This document shows positions 25,708 through 33,865 of a stretch of DNA of 64,000 nt, piece by piece. How positions within the stretch are numbered: position 1 is the first letter of the stretch; every line of letters begins with the position of its first letter. This DNA comes from Couchioplanes azureus. Lineage in GTDB: Bacteria; Actinomycetota; Actinomycetes; Mycobacteriales; Micromonosporaceae. Both the position numbers and the translations under genes were made by a program. The stretch covers positions 158,684 through 222,683 of the forward strand of contig NZ_BMQY01000010.1 of NCBI RefSeq assembly GCF_014648355.1, given 5' to 3'. Under the pieces are notes generated by a model that was not told the DNA's origin, made no database searches, and worked only from the letters and a program-made list of their open reading frames with translations.

Positions 25708-26157
25708 TCAGCCGACGCGGGTCACGACCAGGTCCAGGCCCTTGTCGGGGTCGTTGGTCCACACCACGGTGTAGCCGGGCCACTCGCCCTCGAGCCGGCC
25801 GTCGGCGGGCACGGTGGAGTACATCCGGGCGGTGAGGGCGCCCGGCATCTGGAGTGTCTCCATCACGCAGGTCATGGCCTGCTCGGGCAGGCCGCCGAGG
25901 ACGGTCTTCCCGGAGCCGTCGACGGTCAGCTTGCGGTTGCGGTCGGAGAGCTTGAGACCCTGCTTGGCGGGGTCGCACTTGCCGATCACGGTCAGCATCG
26001 GGTCGGCCTCGGCGGCGGCGACCGGCGCGGCGTCGCCGGCGTCCTCGCCGTCGAGCAGGATCTTGGGTGCCAGGACGACGCCGACCGCGACGGCGACGAC
26101 GGCGAGGAACACCCACGGGAGCGGACTTCGTTTGCGCGTGTGGCGGTGCTGGGTCAT
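25708..26157 (-). CDS. single-pass membrane protein of unknown function
   Basis: This is a 149-residue protein: a basic N-terminus (QHRHTRKRSPL), one transmembrane helix at about 14-33, then an extracytoplasmic domain of about 105 residues with two cysteines (IGKCDPAK and MTCVMET), probably disulfide-linked. The domain ends in beta-rich YTVVWTNDPDKGLDLVVTRV. The ATG at 26157 follows AGGAC. No family recognised. It lies 36 bases upstream of the serine hydrolase on the same strand and may be cotranscribed with it. Confidence 0.7.
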   Translation of the reverse strand: MTQHRHTRKRSPLPWVFLAVVAVAVGVVLAPKILLDGEDAGDAAPVAAAEADPMLTVIGKCDPAKQGLKLSDRNRKLTVDGSGKTVLGGLPEQAMTCVMETLQMPGALTARMYSTVPADGRLEGEWPGYTVVWTNDPDKGLDLVVTRVG

Positions 26158-26306
26158 GACACGTCCTAGAGCGTCGAGGGGGAGGGGATCAACGCGAGGA
26201 CGAAGTTTCCTCCGCGTGACGAACCGGGACAACGATCATGACTCGAACTCGGCCGAACGGACGAGTCGACAGTGGAAGAAAGTCCTACCCGACCCCCCAG
26301 CCGGCG

Positions 26307-27176
26307 CTAGCGCAGATCCCGCAGGGCCGCACGCAGCAGACCGGGGGTCTCGTCCGGCGGCGCCGCGTCGATGAACAGCCGGCCCATCGCCGCCGCGTAG
26401 TGGTCGACCTCCTCGCGCTTGTCCAGGTAGATGCCGCTGGTCAAGTGCTCGATGTAGACGACATCGGGCAGGTTCCGGTGGGGGAAGCGCAGGATGGTGA
26501 ACGCGCCGCCCGCCGCGGCGTGGCCGCCGGAGCGGAACGGGATCACCTGGAGCCGGATGTACGGGTAGGCGGACATCTCCAGCAGGTACTCGACCTGCTC
26601 CCGCAGGACCGCCCGGCCGCCGATCGGGCGCTTGAGCACCGCCTCGTCGATCACCGCCCACAGGCGCGGCGGCTTCTCGCGGGCCAGCAGCCGTTTGCGG
26701 GCCATGCGCAGGTCGGCACGCCGGTCGATCTCCTCCGTCGAGGCGGTGCCGTGGCCGAGCATGATGACCGCGCGGGCGTACGCATCCGTCTGCAGCAGGC
26801 CCGGCACGAACTGGATCTCGTACGAACGGATCAGCTCGGCCGCCTGCTCCAGGTCCAGATAGTTCTGGAACCAGGTGGCCAGCACGTCGCCGTACGAGTG
26901 CCACCAGCCGGGCGAGTTCGCCTCGCGGGCGAGGGCGACCAGCCGGGCGTGCTCGCCGGGGTCGGTCACGCCGTACAGGGTGAGCAGGTCGGTGACGTCG
27001 CGCTCCTTGAACGCGACGCGGCCGAGCTCCATCCGGCTGATCTTCGACTCGGAGCCGCGGATCTCGTAGCCCGCGCGGTCGCGGGTGATCCCGGCCGCCA
27101 ACCGCAGGCTGCGCAGGCGCGCGCCGAGCTGGAGCCGGCGAACCGTCGGCCCGCCGTTCTGCTCGGTGGCGCTCAT
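26307..27176 (-). CDS. XRE-family regulator with DUF5753 domain
   Basis: This is a 289-residue regulator. Residues 12-65 form an XRE helix-turn-helix (RLRSLRLAAGITRDRAG, then SKISRMELGRV). Residues of about 95-280 form DUF5753 (IRSYEIQFVPGLLQTDAYARA is diagnostic). These proteins are abundant in filamentous actinobacteria and are usually encoded beside a small DUF397 protein; I could find no DUF397 reading frame on either side. Its target is unknown. A hairpin at 27206 separates it from the upstream lipoprotein gene. Confidence 0.9.
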   Translation of the reverse strand: MSATEQNGGPTVRRLQLGARLRSLRLAAGITRDRAGYEIRGSESKISRMELGRVAFKERDVTDLLTLYGVTDPGEHARLVALAREANSPGWWHSYGDVLATWFQNYLDLEQAAELIRSYEIQFVPGLLQTDAYARAVIMLGHGTASTEEIDRRADLRMARKRLLAREKPPRLWAVIDEAVLKRPIGGRAVLREQVEYLLEMSAYPYIRLQVIPFRSGGHAAAGGAFTILRFPHRNLPDVVYIEHLTSGIYLDKREEVDHYAAAMGRLFIDAAPPDETPGLLRAALRDLR

Positions 27177-27205
27177 CGTCGCGACAGCATAGACCCCTCT
27201 CCTGA

Positions 27206-27236
27206 CGAAAGGGGCGGCCGGCGGCCACCCCTTTCG
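27206..27236 (-). terminator. hairpin terminator of the lipoprotein gene
   Basis: CGAAAGGGGCGGCC and GGCCACCCCTTTCG pair over 14 positions with one mismatch around a short GGC loop. It lies 13 bases beyond the end of the gene at 27249, read on the minus strand, and before the XRE gene. Confidence 0.65.
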
Positions 27237-27248
27237 CCCGATGGGAGG

Positions 27249-28166
27249 TCAGAGCTTCACGGAGCCGATCCGGTTGTCGAACCCGATCTCCCGCAGATCG
27301 GCGATGCCGCCCACGTTCTCCGCGTCCAGCGCGCCCAGTTCCTTCGACTGTCCGGTGCAGCCCGGACCGCTCCAGATCTTGACCAGTCCGTCGAACACGA
27401 TGGAGGACGCGGTCCCCGGTGCGGTGGCGTCGACACAGCCGCGCTTGCCCTCGATCAGCTGCGACTGCGCGTGCTTGTCGAAGACGTTGAAGGACCGGGC
27501 GCTGAAGAGCACGACGCGCTTCGCCGGGACGTTGCGCCCGCCGCCGTCACCGGGCGGAGGAGTCTCGCCCGCCTCGTCGACGCCGGCCTTCTTGCCGTCC
27601 GGCCGGACGCCGAACCAGGTGCCGCCGACGCCCTGTCCCTTGGTGTCGCCGGGCGCGGTGTCCTTGGCGAAGCGGTAGACCGGCCATCCCCCGACGGTCA
27701 CCTGGAGCCGGCCGTCGTCGCGCTTGACGACACCGACCTTGCTCTTCTGGACCCCGGCGAGGAAGATCCGGCCGCCCGGCTTCACGGTCACCGGCGGCCA
27801 CTTCGCCGCGCAGTCGCCGTTGCACGTGGACTTCGACGGCTTCGCCGTGTCCTGGTCGAACCGGTAGAGCGTCAGGCCCGCGCCGTTCACCAGCACCGGG
27901 TCGAGGTCCCCGGCCCGAGCGGCGGTCAGCTGCACCCACTTCTGCGACACGGTCGCGGCCTCGCCGGTCGGGGTGCCGCCCTTCGGCGCCGCCCAGTCAC
28001 CGGTGCCACGCAGCGCCTGAGAGCTTTCCGCCGTACCCGTGACCAGATCGGCCAGGGCCGCCACCGGCGCGGCGGCGGGCACGGACGAGGTGCTGCCGCA
28101 CGCGGACAGGAGCAGCGCGCCACTCACGGCAACTGCGGCAAAAGAAAGCATTCGCGGGGATTGCAT
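27249..28166 (-). CDS. lipoprotein with two Lipoprotein_15 (COG4315) repeats
   Basis: This is a 305-residue exported lipoprotein with lipobox LLSAC (Cys23). Two repeats follow, each with the COG4315 pattern: GLTLYRFDQDTAKPSKSTC...CAAKWPPV at about 95-130 and GWPVYRFAKDTAPGDTKGQG...TWFGV at about 155-185. The C-terminal 85 residues have paired cysteines and crystallin-like features (VVLFSARSFNVFDKHAQ). The second repeat lacks the cysteine pair of the first. The family is of unknown function, often described as envelope redox or haem-related without proof. A 167-base gap separates it from the ABC genes. Confidence 0.85.
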   Translation of the reverse strand: MQSPRMLSFAAVAVSGALLLSACGSTSSVPAAAPVAALADLVTGTAESSQALRGTGDWAAPKGGTPTGEAATVSQKWVQLTAARAGDLDPVLVNGAGLTLYRFDQDTAKPSKSTCNGDCAAKWPPVTVKPGGRIFLAGVQKSKVGVVKRDDGRLQVTVGGWPVYRFAKDTAPGDTKGQGVGGTWFGVRPDGKKAGVDEAGETPPPGDGGGRNVPAKRVVLFSARSFNVFDKHAQSQLIEGKRGCVDATAPGTASSIVFDGLVKIWSGPGCTGQSKELGALDAENVGGIADLREIGFDNRIGSVKL

Positions 28167-28333
28167 GACGGGGCCCTTTCTAGTGGCCTTTGCGGTACGA
28201 ACGCCCTTCACACGTAGGACCCCGCGAAGCGGTTCAGGCCGCCGGCCCACCCCTCGGCGACCTCCCGGATATCACCTGGTCAGAGGCGCGGAGACCCGCG
28301 GGATGGTGGCTTGGATCACGAATCCGGCGGCGC

Positions 28334-30118
28334 TCAGGAGTGCTCGGCACCCGTGGGGGTGCGGGATTCCCAGGCGGCCCAGAGCCGGGCGTACCGGCCT
28401 CCCGCGGCGACCAGCTCGGCGTGCGGCCCGGACTCCACGATGGAGCCGTGCTCCAGCACGACGATGCGGTCGGCGGCGGCGGCCTGGGTCAGCCGGTGCG
28501 CCACCACGAGGGCCGTCCGGCCCCGCAGCGCGGCCGCGGCCGCCTGCTCCAGCGCCCGCGCACCCGCGCTGCCGGCTTCCGCGGTCGCCTCGTCCAGCAC
28601 CGCCACGGCCGGATCGAGCAGGACCAGCCGGGCCAGGGCGAGCTGCTGCGCCTGGGCGGCGGTCAGGTCGTGCCCGCCCTCGCCGACGGCCGTGTCCAGG
28701 CCCTGCGGCAGCGCCCGTACCCACTCCAGCGCCCCGACCGTCGCCAGGGCGGCCTCGACGTCGGCGGGCGCCGCCGCCGGCCGGGCCAGCCGCAGGTCCT
28801 CCACGAGCGGGCCGGCGAAGACATGCGTCTCCTGGCTGACGATCGCCACGGTGTGCGCGGGCAGGTCGGCGACCGGCACGCCGCCGACCCGGGCGGTGCC
28901 GCTGCCGGGCCGCAGGACGCCGGCGGCGATCGACGCGACGGTGGTCTTGCCGGCGCCGGTGGAGCCCACGAGCGCGACCCGCTCCCCCGGTGCGACGCGC
29001 AGCGAGACGTCGCGCACCACCGGGGTGACCCCGTCGTAGCTGAAGCCCACGCCCTCCAGGGACAGCGACGCATCGGCCGGGGTCCGGCCGGCGACGCGCT
29101 GCTCCACCGGCATCCGCTGGACGCCCACGAGGCGGGCCAGGCTCGCCCCGGCGGCCTGCATCTCGTCGAAGGTGAAGAGCAGCATGGCCACCGGGTTGAA
29201 CAGCCGGTGGAACAGCAGGGCGGCCGCCGACGTCTCGCCGACGGTGACCGCTCCCTCGCGAACCAGCAGGAAGCCGACCGTCAGGATCGCGGCGAGGCCC
29301 AGGAACTCGGCCCGGTTGATCCTGCCGACGAACCGGGTGAACAGCGCGAAGACGTGCACCGAGAGATCCCGGGCCCGGGCCGAGGCGCCGTCGATGTCGC
29401 GCAGGTGCCGGTCCTCCAGCCGGTAGGCGTGCACCGTACGCAGGCCCTGCATGCTCTCGACGAGCAGCTGGGACCGTTCCGCGACGGCCGCCCGCTCCTG
29501 GGCGTAGCGGGGCGCCGAGCGCGGCAGATACCAGCGGAGCGCGACCACGTAGAACGGCACCGCCAGGGCACCGGCGAGCCCGAGCCGCCAGTCGATGCCC
29601 GCCATCGCGCCGAGGCTCAGCGCGGCGAGCAGCACGGCCGAGATCAGCTCGGGGAGCACGTCGGACCCGGCCTTGCCGATCGCCGCGATGTCGGCGCCCA
29701 CCCGCGACAGCAGGTCGCCGCGGCCCGCGCGGTCCAGCACGAGCGCGGGCAGCCGCAGCGCGGTCGCCACCGTGCTCTCCCGCAGGTCGGCGAGCATCCG
29801 GGCACCGAGCCGGCCGGCCAGGTACGTGGCCAGCCCGGTCGCCACGCCACCCACCACGGCGGCGACCACGATGACGACCGAGAGCCCGGCGATCGCCGAG
29901 GTGCCGGCGCCGGCGCGGACCCGGTCGACGAGCATGCCCAGCGCGTACACGGGGACGATCGAGGCGGCGGCGGCGAGCAGGCCGGCCACCAACACGCCGG
30001 TCACCTCGCCGCGGCGGCCGCTCAGCTCGGCCCGCAGCCATTCCCAGCTCTGCCCGGCGGAGGCGATCGGCAGCGCCGGCGCCCGGTCGCCGGCCGCCGC
30101 GGCTCCCGCCCGGCTCAC
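28334..30118 (-). CDS. ABC exporter half with active Walker motifs but degenerate signature
   Basis: This is a 594-residue membrane-ATPase fusion with six helices (about 40-315) and a C-terminal ATPase. Walker A GSTGAGKTT (385-393), the Walker B catalytic Glu510 in VLDEAT and the H-loop His541 in VAHRLT are intact. The signature is LTAAQ (485-489) instead of LSGGQ, and the D-loop is altered. It therefore supplies the catalytic residues of one ATP site, which needs the signature of its partner. The GTG start at 30118 overlaps the partner gene by 4 bases. It is probably a type IV-fold heterodimeric exporter; the substrate is unknown. Confidence 0.9.
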   Translation of the reverse strand: MSRAGAAAAGDRAPALPIASAGQSWEWLRAELSGRRGEVTGVLVAGLLAAAASIVPVYALGMLVDRVRAGAGTSAIAGLSVVIVVAAVVGGVATGLATYLAGRLGARMLADLRESTVATALRLPALVLDRAGRGDLLSRVGADIAAIGKAGSDVLPELISAVLLAALSLGAMAGIDWRLGLAGALAVPFYVVALRWYLPRSAPRYAQERAAVAERSQLLVESMQGLRTVHAYRLEDRHLRDIDGASARARDLSVHVFALFTRFVGRINRAEFLGLAAILTVGFLLVREGAVTVGETSAAALLFHRLFNPVAMLLFTFDEMQAAGASLARLVGVQRMPVEQRVAGRTPADASLSLEGVGFSYDGVTPVVRDVSLRVAPGERVALVGSTGAGKTTVASIAAGVLRPGSGTARVGGVPVADLPAHTVAIVSQETHVFAGPLVEDLRLARPAAAPADVEAALATVGALEWVRALPQGLDTAVGEGGHDLTAAQAQQLALARLVLLDPAVAVLDEATAEAGSAGARALEQAAAAALRGRTALVVAHRLTQAAAADRIVVLEHGSIVESGPHAELVAAGGRYARLWAAWESRTPTGAEHS

Positions 30119-31803
30119 CGCAGCACCAGTCGCCGGTAGGAGTCGTCCGTGGCGCCGAGGTCGGCGTGCCCGCCCTCGGCGGTGACCACGCCGTCGCCGA
30201 GGACGACCACCCGGTCGGTGGCGGCAAGCAGGGCCGGGCTACTGGTGATCACGACCGTGCCGAAGCCGGACCCCGGGCCGTGCCGCAGCGCGCGGATGCC
30301 CTGGGCGATGGCGTGCTCGGTGACCGCGTCCACGGCGGTGGTCGGGTCGTGCAGCACCAGCACCGGCGCCCGGGCGAGCAGGGCGCGCGCCAGGGCGAGC
30401 CGCTGCCGCTGGCCGCCGGAGAGGCTGGCGCCCCGCTCCGCGACCGGCGCGTCGAGGCCGGCGGGATGGGTCGCCACCACCTCGTCGGCGGCCGCCGCGG
30501 CGAGCGCCTCGGCCAGGAAGGTGGCGTCGTCGTGCACGGCCACGTTGGCCGCGAGCGTGCCGGTGAACAGGTCCGCATGGTGCGGCTCGACCAGCAGCAG
30601 GCGCCGGGCGTGGTCCCGGTCGACCTGCTCGATCGGGACGCCGCCGAGCAGCACCGTACCCTCGTAGCCGGCCGGGACGGCGAGCAGCTTGACCAGGGCC
30701 TCGGCGTCGGCCGGCCGGCGGGCCACGACGCCGACGAACTCACCCGGCCGCACGTGCAGGTCCAGGCCCGCGAGCGGGCCGTGGCGCACCCCGCTCAGGT
30801 GCAGCTCGCCCGGCCGGTCGGCGGGAGCCGCGACGCCCTCCGGCAGGATCAGACCGGCGTCGGCCACCCGGGCGACCCGGTCCGCCGACGCGCGTGCCCT
30901 GGCGATCAGGGCGGGCACGACCGCCAGCAGCCCGAAGGGCTCGACGAGGAACTGCGCCGAGCCGATCACGGCGATGAACTGGCCGACGGTGATCCGGCCG
31001 GTGAGGGCGAACCACCCGGCGAGGATCGCGATGCCGCACGCCACGAGCGTGCTCAGGATGGTCGAGGCGGCGAGATGGCCGCCCTGTGTCCGGGCGGCGC
31101 GCAGGGTGGCGGCGAGCGAGCGGCGGCTCACCGCGCGGTAGCGCTCGGCGGCCGCCTCCTGGGCGCCGATGCCGCGCAGCGGACGCAGGCCGGTGACCAG
31201 GTCGGCGGCGAGCGAGGTGGCCCGACCGGCCTGCTCCTGCTGGTGCGCGACCCGCCTGGTGATCAGCGGCGCGCCGAGCTGCAGCACGATCAGCACGAGC
31301 GGCGTGGCGACCAGCACCGCCAGCCCCAGCGGTACGGAGATCAGCAGCAGCGTCACGGCGCTCACCGCGGTGGCCACGACGGCACCGGCGATCCGGGGCA
31401 CGTAGTCGAGCAGGTACGACGTGTTGTCGGCATCGGTGGTGGACACGGACAGCAGGTCCCCGGCGCGCAGGTCGGAGAGGATCCCGCGGGGATGCAGGAT
31501 CCTCGCGGCGACCTCCACCCGGAGCCGGTGCGCCTCCTCGGCGATCGCTCCCACCAGCAGCCGCGACCCGATCCGGTACGCCGTGGTCAGGACGGCGAAG
31601 ACCAGGCCCAGCGCGGCGACCCAGAGCGCCAGCGCGGCGCCGTCGCCCGGCGTGACGGCACGGTCGACGATCACGCCGACGAGGACCGGGATGGCCGCCT
31701 CGCAGGCCTGGAACACGCCGATGAGCGCGGTGCCGGCCGACAGGCGTCGGCCGTTGCGGCCGATCGTCCTGCGCAGGATGCGGCTGCCGGAGCGGGGTGA
31801 CAC
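30115..31803 (-). CDS. ABC exporter half with degenerate Walker motifs but intact signature
   Basis: This is a 562-residue membrane-ATPase fusion with six helices (about 20-295). Its signature LSGGQRQR (461-468) is perfect. However, the Walker A loop reads VARRPADAE (360-368) without the GxxGxGKS/T pattern, the Walker B carboxylate is Pro487 (VLHDPTT), and the H-loop is Ser (ITSSPAL). It cannot hydrolyse ATP itself but completes the site of the partner encoded immediately downstream. The GTG start at 31803 lies 54 bases after an iron-box-like sequence, so an iron- or siderophore-related role is possible. Confidence 0.9.
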   Translation of the reverse strand: MSPRSGSRILRRTIGRNGRRLSAGTALIGVFQACEAAIPVLVGVIVDRAVTPGDGAALALWVAALGLVFAVLTTAYRIGSRLLVGAIAEEAHRLRVEVAARILHPRGILSDLRAGDLLSVSTTDADNTSYLLDYVPRIAGAVVATAVSAVTLLLISVPLGLAVLVATPLVLIVLQLGAPLITRRVAHQQEQAGRATSLAADLVTGLRPLRGIGAQEAAAERYRAVSRRSLAATLRAARTQGGHLAASTILSTLVACGIAILAGWFALTGRITVGQFIAVIGSAQFLVEPFGLLAVVPALIARARASADRVARVADAGLILPEGVAAPADRPGELHLSGVRHGPLAGLDLHVRPGEFVGVVARRPADAEALVKLLAVPAGYEGTVLLGGVPIEQVDRDHARRLLLVEPHHADLFTGTLAANVAVHDDATFLAEALAAAAADEVVATHPAGLDAPVAERGASLSGGQRQRLALARALLARAPVLVLHDPTTAVDAVTEHAIAQGIRALRHGPGSGFGTVVITSSPALLAATDRVVVLGDGVVTAEGGHADLGATDDSYRRLVLR

Positions 31804-31856
31804 GCTGACTCCTTCGCGCTGTCGCGGACTCGCCGGCTCCGTCGAGGGGCGGGCGC

Positions 31857-31875
31857 GCAGGCGAGGCTAGCCTAA
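31857..31875 (-). promoter_or_regulatory. candidate IdeR/DmdR iron box
   Basis: Read on the minus strand the 19-mer starts TTAGGCTAGCCT and continues CGCCTGC. It matches 13 of 19 positions of the actinobacterial iron box (TTAGGTTAGGCTAACCTAA), with the central AGGCTAGCCT fully palindromic. It lies about 54 bases upstream of the ABC exporter operon, in the gap after rsmE. The right half-site is weak. Confidence 0.5.
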
Positions 31876-31903
31876 GCTGCGGCGGCGAACCGTGATCGGG
31901 CTC

Positions 31904-32638
31904 TCACCAGCGGTCGAGCAGCGCCGACAGGACCGCCAGGGCGGCCACCCCCGCGGTGGACGTCCGCAACACCGCGTCACCCAGCCGCACCGGCTGGGCG
32001 CCCGCGGCGACGAACGCGCCCACCTCCTGGTCGCTGATCCCGCCCTCCGGGCCGACGACCAGCACGATCTCCCCGGTGGCGGGCAGCTTCGCCGAGGTCA
32101 GCCGGTCGGTCGCCTCCTCGTGCAGCACGAAGGCGGCCGCGGCGGCCGACAGCCGCGCGGCGGCCTGCTTGGTGGACACGTCCGGGTCGCCGGACACCAC
32201 CGGCAGCCAGGGCCGGCGCGCCTGCTTGGCGGCCTCGCGCGCGGTGGACACCCACTTCTCCCGGGCCCGGACGCCCCGGTCGCCGCGCCACTGCGCCACC
32301 GACCGGGACGCGGCCCAGGGCACGATCTCGTCGACCCCGATCTCCGTCATCGCCTGCACGGCGAGCTCGCCCCGGTCGCCCTTGGCGATCCCCTGCACCA
32401 CGACGAGGCGCGGATCCGGCGCCGGGGCGAACGTACGCTCCCCCACCTCGACGTCGACGCTGCCCCGGCCGACCCCGGTCACCTGGGCGCGCACCGAGCC
32501 GCCCCGCCCGTCGGCGAGGATGAGCGCCTCACCGGTCCGCAGCCGCTGCACGTCGGCAGCGTGGTGGCCCTCCCGGCCCGAGAGCGTGAAGCGCCGGGAA
32601 GTGGGCAGGTCGTCGACCAGGAACAGGGGTGCGGACAC
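31904..32638 (-). CDS. rsmE: 16S rRNA (uracil-1498-N3)-methyltransferase
   Basis: This is a 244-residue SPOUT-class methyltransferase that methylates U1498 of 16S rRNA with S-adenosylmethionine. The N-terminal PUA-like part begins MSAPLFLVDDL. The trefoil-knot motif IVLVVGPEGGISDQEV near residue 190 and the C-terminal LGDAVLRTSTAGVAAL are diagnostic. It follows dnaJ by two bases in the usual hrcA-dnaJ-rsmE order. Confidence 0.95.
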   Translation of the reverse strand: MSAPLFLVDDLPTSRRFTLSGREGHHAADVQRLRTGEALILADGRGGSVRAQVTGVGRGSVDVEVGERTFAPAPDPRLVVVQGIAKGDRGELAVQAMTEIGVDEIVPWAASRSVAQWRGDRGVRAREKWVSTAREAAKQARRPWLPVVSGDPDVSTKQAAARLSAAAAAFVLHEEATDRLTSAKLPATGEIVLVVGPEGGISDQEVGAFVAAGAQPVRLGDAVLRTSTAGVAALAVLSALLDRW

Positions 32639-32640
32639 GG

Positions 32641-33786
32641 TCAGTGGCCGTTGAAGGCGTCCCGCATGCGCGAGAAGAACCCGCCCTGCTTGCTCAGCTC
32701 GGCCACGTCCTCGCCGCGCGTCTTGGCGAAGTCGCGCAGCATCCGCTCCTGGTCGGCGGTGAGCTTGGTCGGGGTCTTCACGTCGAGGTGCACGAAGAGG
32801 TCGCCGCGGCCCTGCCCGCGCAGGTGCGGCACGCCCTTGCCGCGTACCCGCAGGGTCGAGGCCGGCTGGGTGCCCGGTTTGACCTCGATGTTCTCCTCCG
32901 AGTCGAGGGTCTTGATGGTCAGCCGGGTGCCCAGGGCGGCGGCCGTCATCGGCAGCGTGACCCGGCAGTGCAGGTCGTCCCCCTTGCGGGAGTAGACGTC
33001 GTGCGGGCGCTCGTGGATCTCCACGTAGAGGTCGCCGGCCGTGCCGCCGCCGGGGCCGACCTCGCCCTGCTGGGCCAGGCGGATCCGCATCCCGTCCTCG
33101 ACACCGGCCGGGATCTTGACGGTCAGCGAGCGCCGGGTCCGGATCCGGCCGTCACCGGCGCAGGTCGGGCAGGGCTGCGGGATGACCGTGCCGTGACCCT
33201 GGCAGTTCTGGCAGGGGCGCGACGAGACGACCTGGCCCAGGAAGGTGCGCTGCACCGACTGGACCTCGCCGCGGCCACCGCAGGTCTCGCAGGTGGCCAG
33301 GTGGGTGCCGGGTGCGGTGCCGGCGCCGGAGCACTGGGTGCAGAGCACCGCGGTGTCGACCGTGATCGGCGCCTCGACCCCGAACGCGGTCTCGACCAGG
33401 TCGAGCTCCAGGCGCAGGATCGCGTCGGCGCCGGGCCGGGTGCGCGGCCGCGGGCCCCGGGCACCGCCACCGCCCGCGGCCGTGCCGAAGAAGGCGTCCA
33501 TGATGTCCTGGAAGCCGACGAACGGGCCGGCGCCGCCGGGACCGCCCGGGCCGGCACCCGCGCCGCCGCCGGGCGCGAGCGGGTCGCCGCCCAGGTCGAC
33601 GATCTGGCGCTTCTGGTCGTCGGAGAGGACCTCGTAGGCGGCGTTGATGTCCTTGAACTTCTCGTGCGCCTCGGGGTCCGGATTGACGTCCGGGTGGTAC
33701 TGACGGGCCAGCTTGCGGTAGGCACGCTTGATCTCGTCGTCGGTGGCTTCGCGGCTGATGCCGAGAATTCCGTAGTAGTCCTTCGC
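32641..33786 (-). CDS. dnaJ: chaperone protein DnaJ
   Basis: This is a 381-residue co-chaperone that stimulates DnaK ATPase. The J domain starts AKDYYGILG and has the HPD motif in RQYHPDVNPD. A Gly/Pro-rich linker (about 78-105) follows. Four zinc-finger repeats are complete (CTQCSGAG, CETCGGRG, CQNCQGHG, CPTCAGDG), then the substrate-binding beta domains. The GTG at 33786 gives the family-typical N-terminus and has GAGGA about 12 bases before it; ATG at 33807 would add seven residues. It belongs to the CIRCE-controlled hrcA unit, and is probably DnaJ2 in a genome that has a second copy with dnaK. Confidence 0.94.
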   Translation of the reverse strand, partial: AKDYYGILGISREATDDEIKRAYRKLARQYHPDVNPDPEAHEKFKDINAAYEVLSDDQKRQIVDLGGDPLAPGGGAGAGPGGPGGAGPFVGFQDIMDAFFGTAAGGGGARGPRPRTRPGADAILRLELDLVETAFGVEAPITVDTAVLCTQCSGAGTAPGTHLATCETCGGRGEVQSVQRTFLGQVVSSRPCQNCQGHGTVIPQPCPTCAGDGRIRTRRSLTVKIPAGVEDGMRIRLAQQGEVGPGGGTAGDLYVEIHERPHDVYSRKGDDLHCRVTLPMTAAALGTRLTIKTLDSEENIEVKPGTQPASTLRVRGKGVPHLRGQGRGDLFVHLDVKTPTKLTADQERMLRDFAKTRGEDVAELSKQGGFFSRMRDAFNGH

Positions 33787-33865
33787 CACAGGGTTTCGAG
33801 TCCTCATGTCTGCCCCGCGCTGTGAAGCGCCGGAAACCTTCGTCGCTTTGCGTCAGTGCCGTGCT

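Noticed and set aside
22288..26169. 1293-codon open frame on the plus strand
   Set aside because: It is antisense to ybeY, phoH and the serine hydrolase; GC-rich codon bias leaves the opposite frame open by chance.
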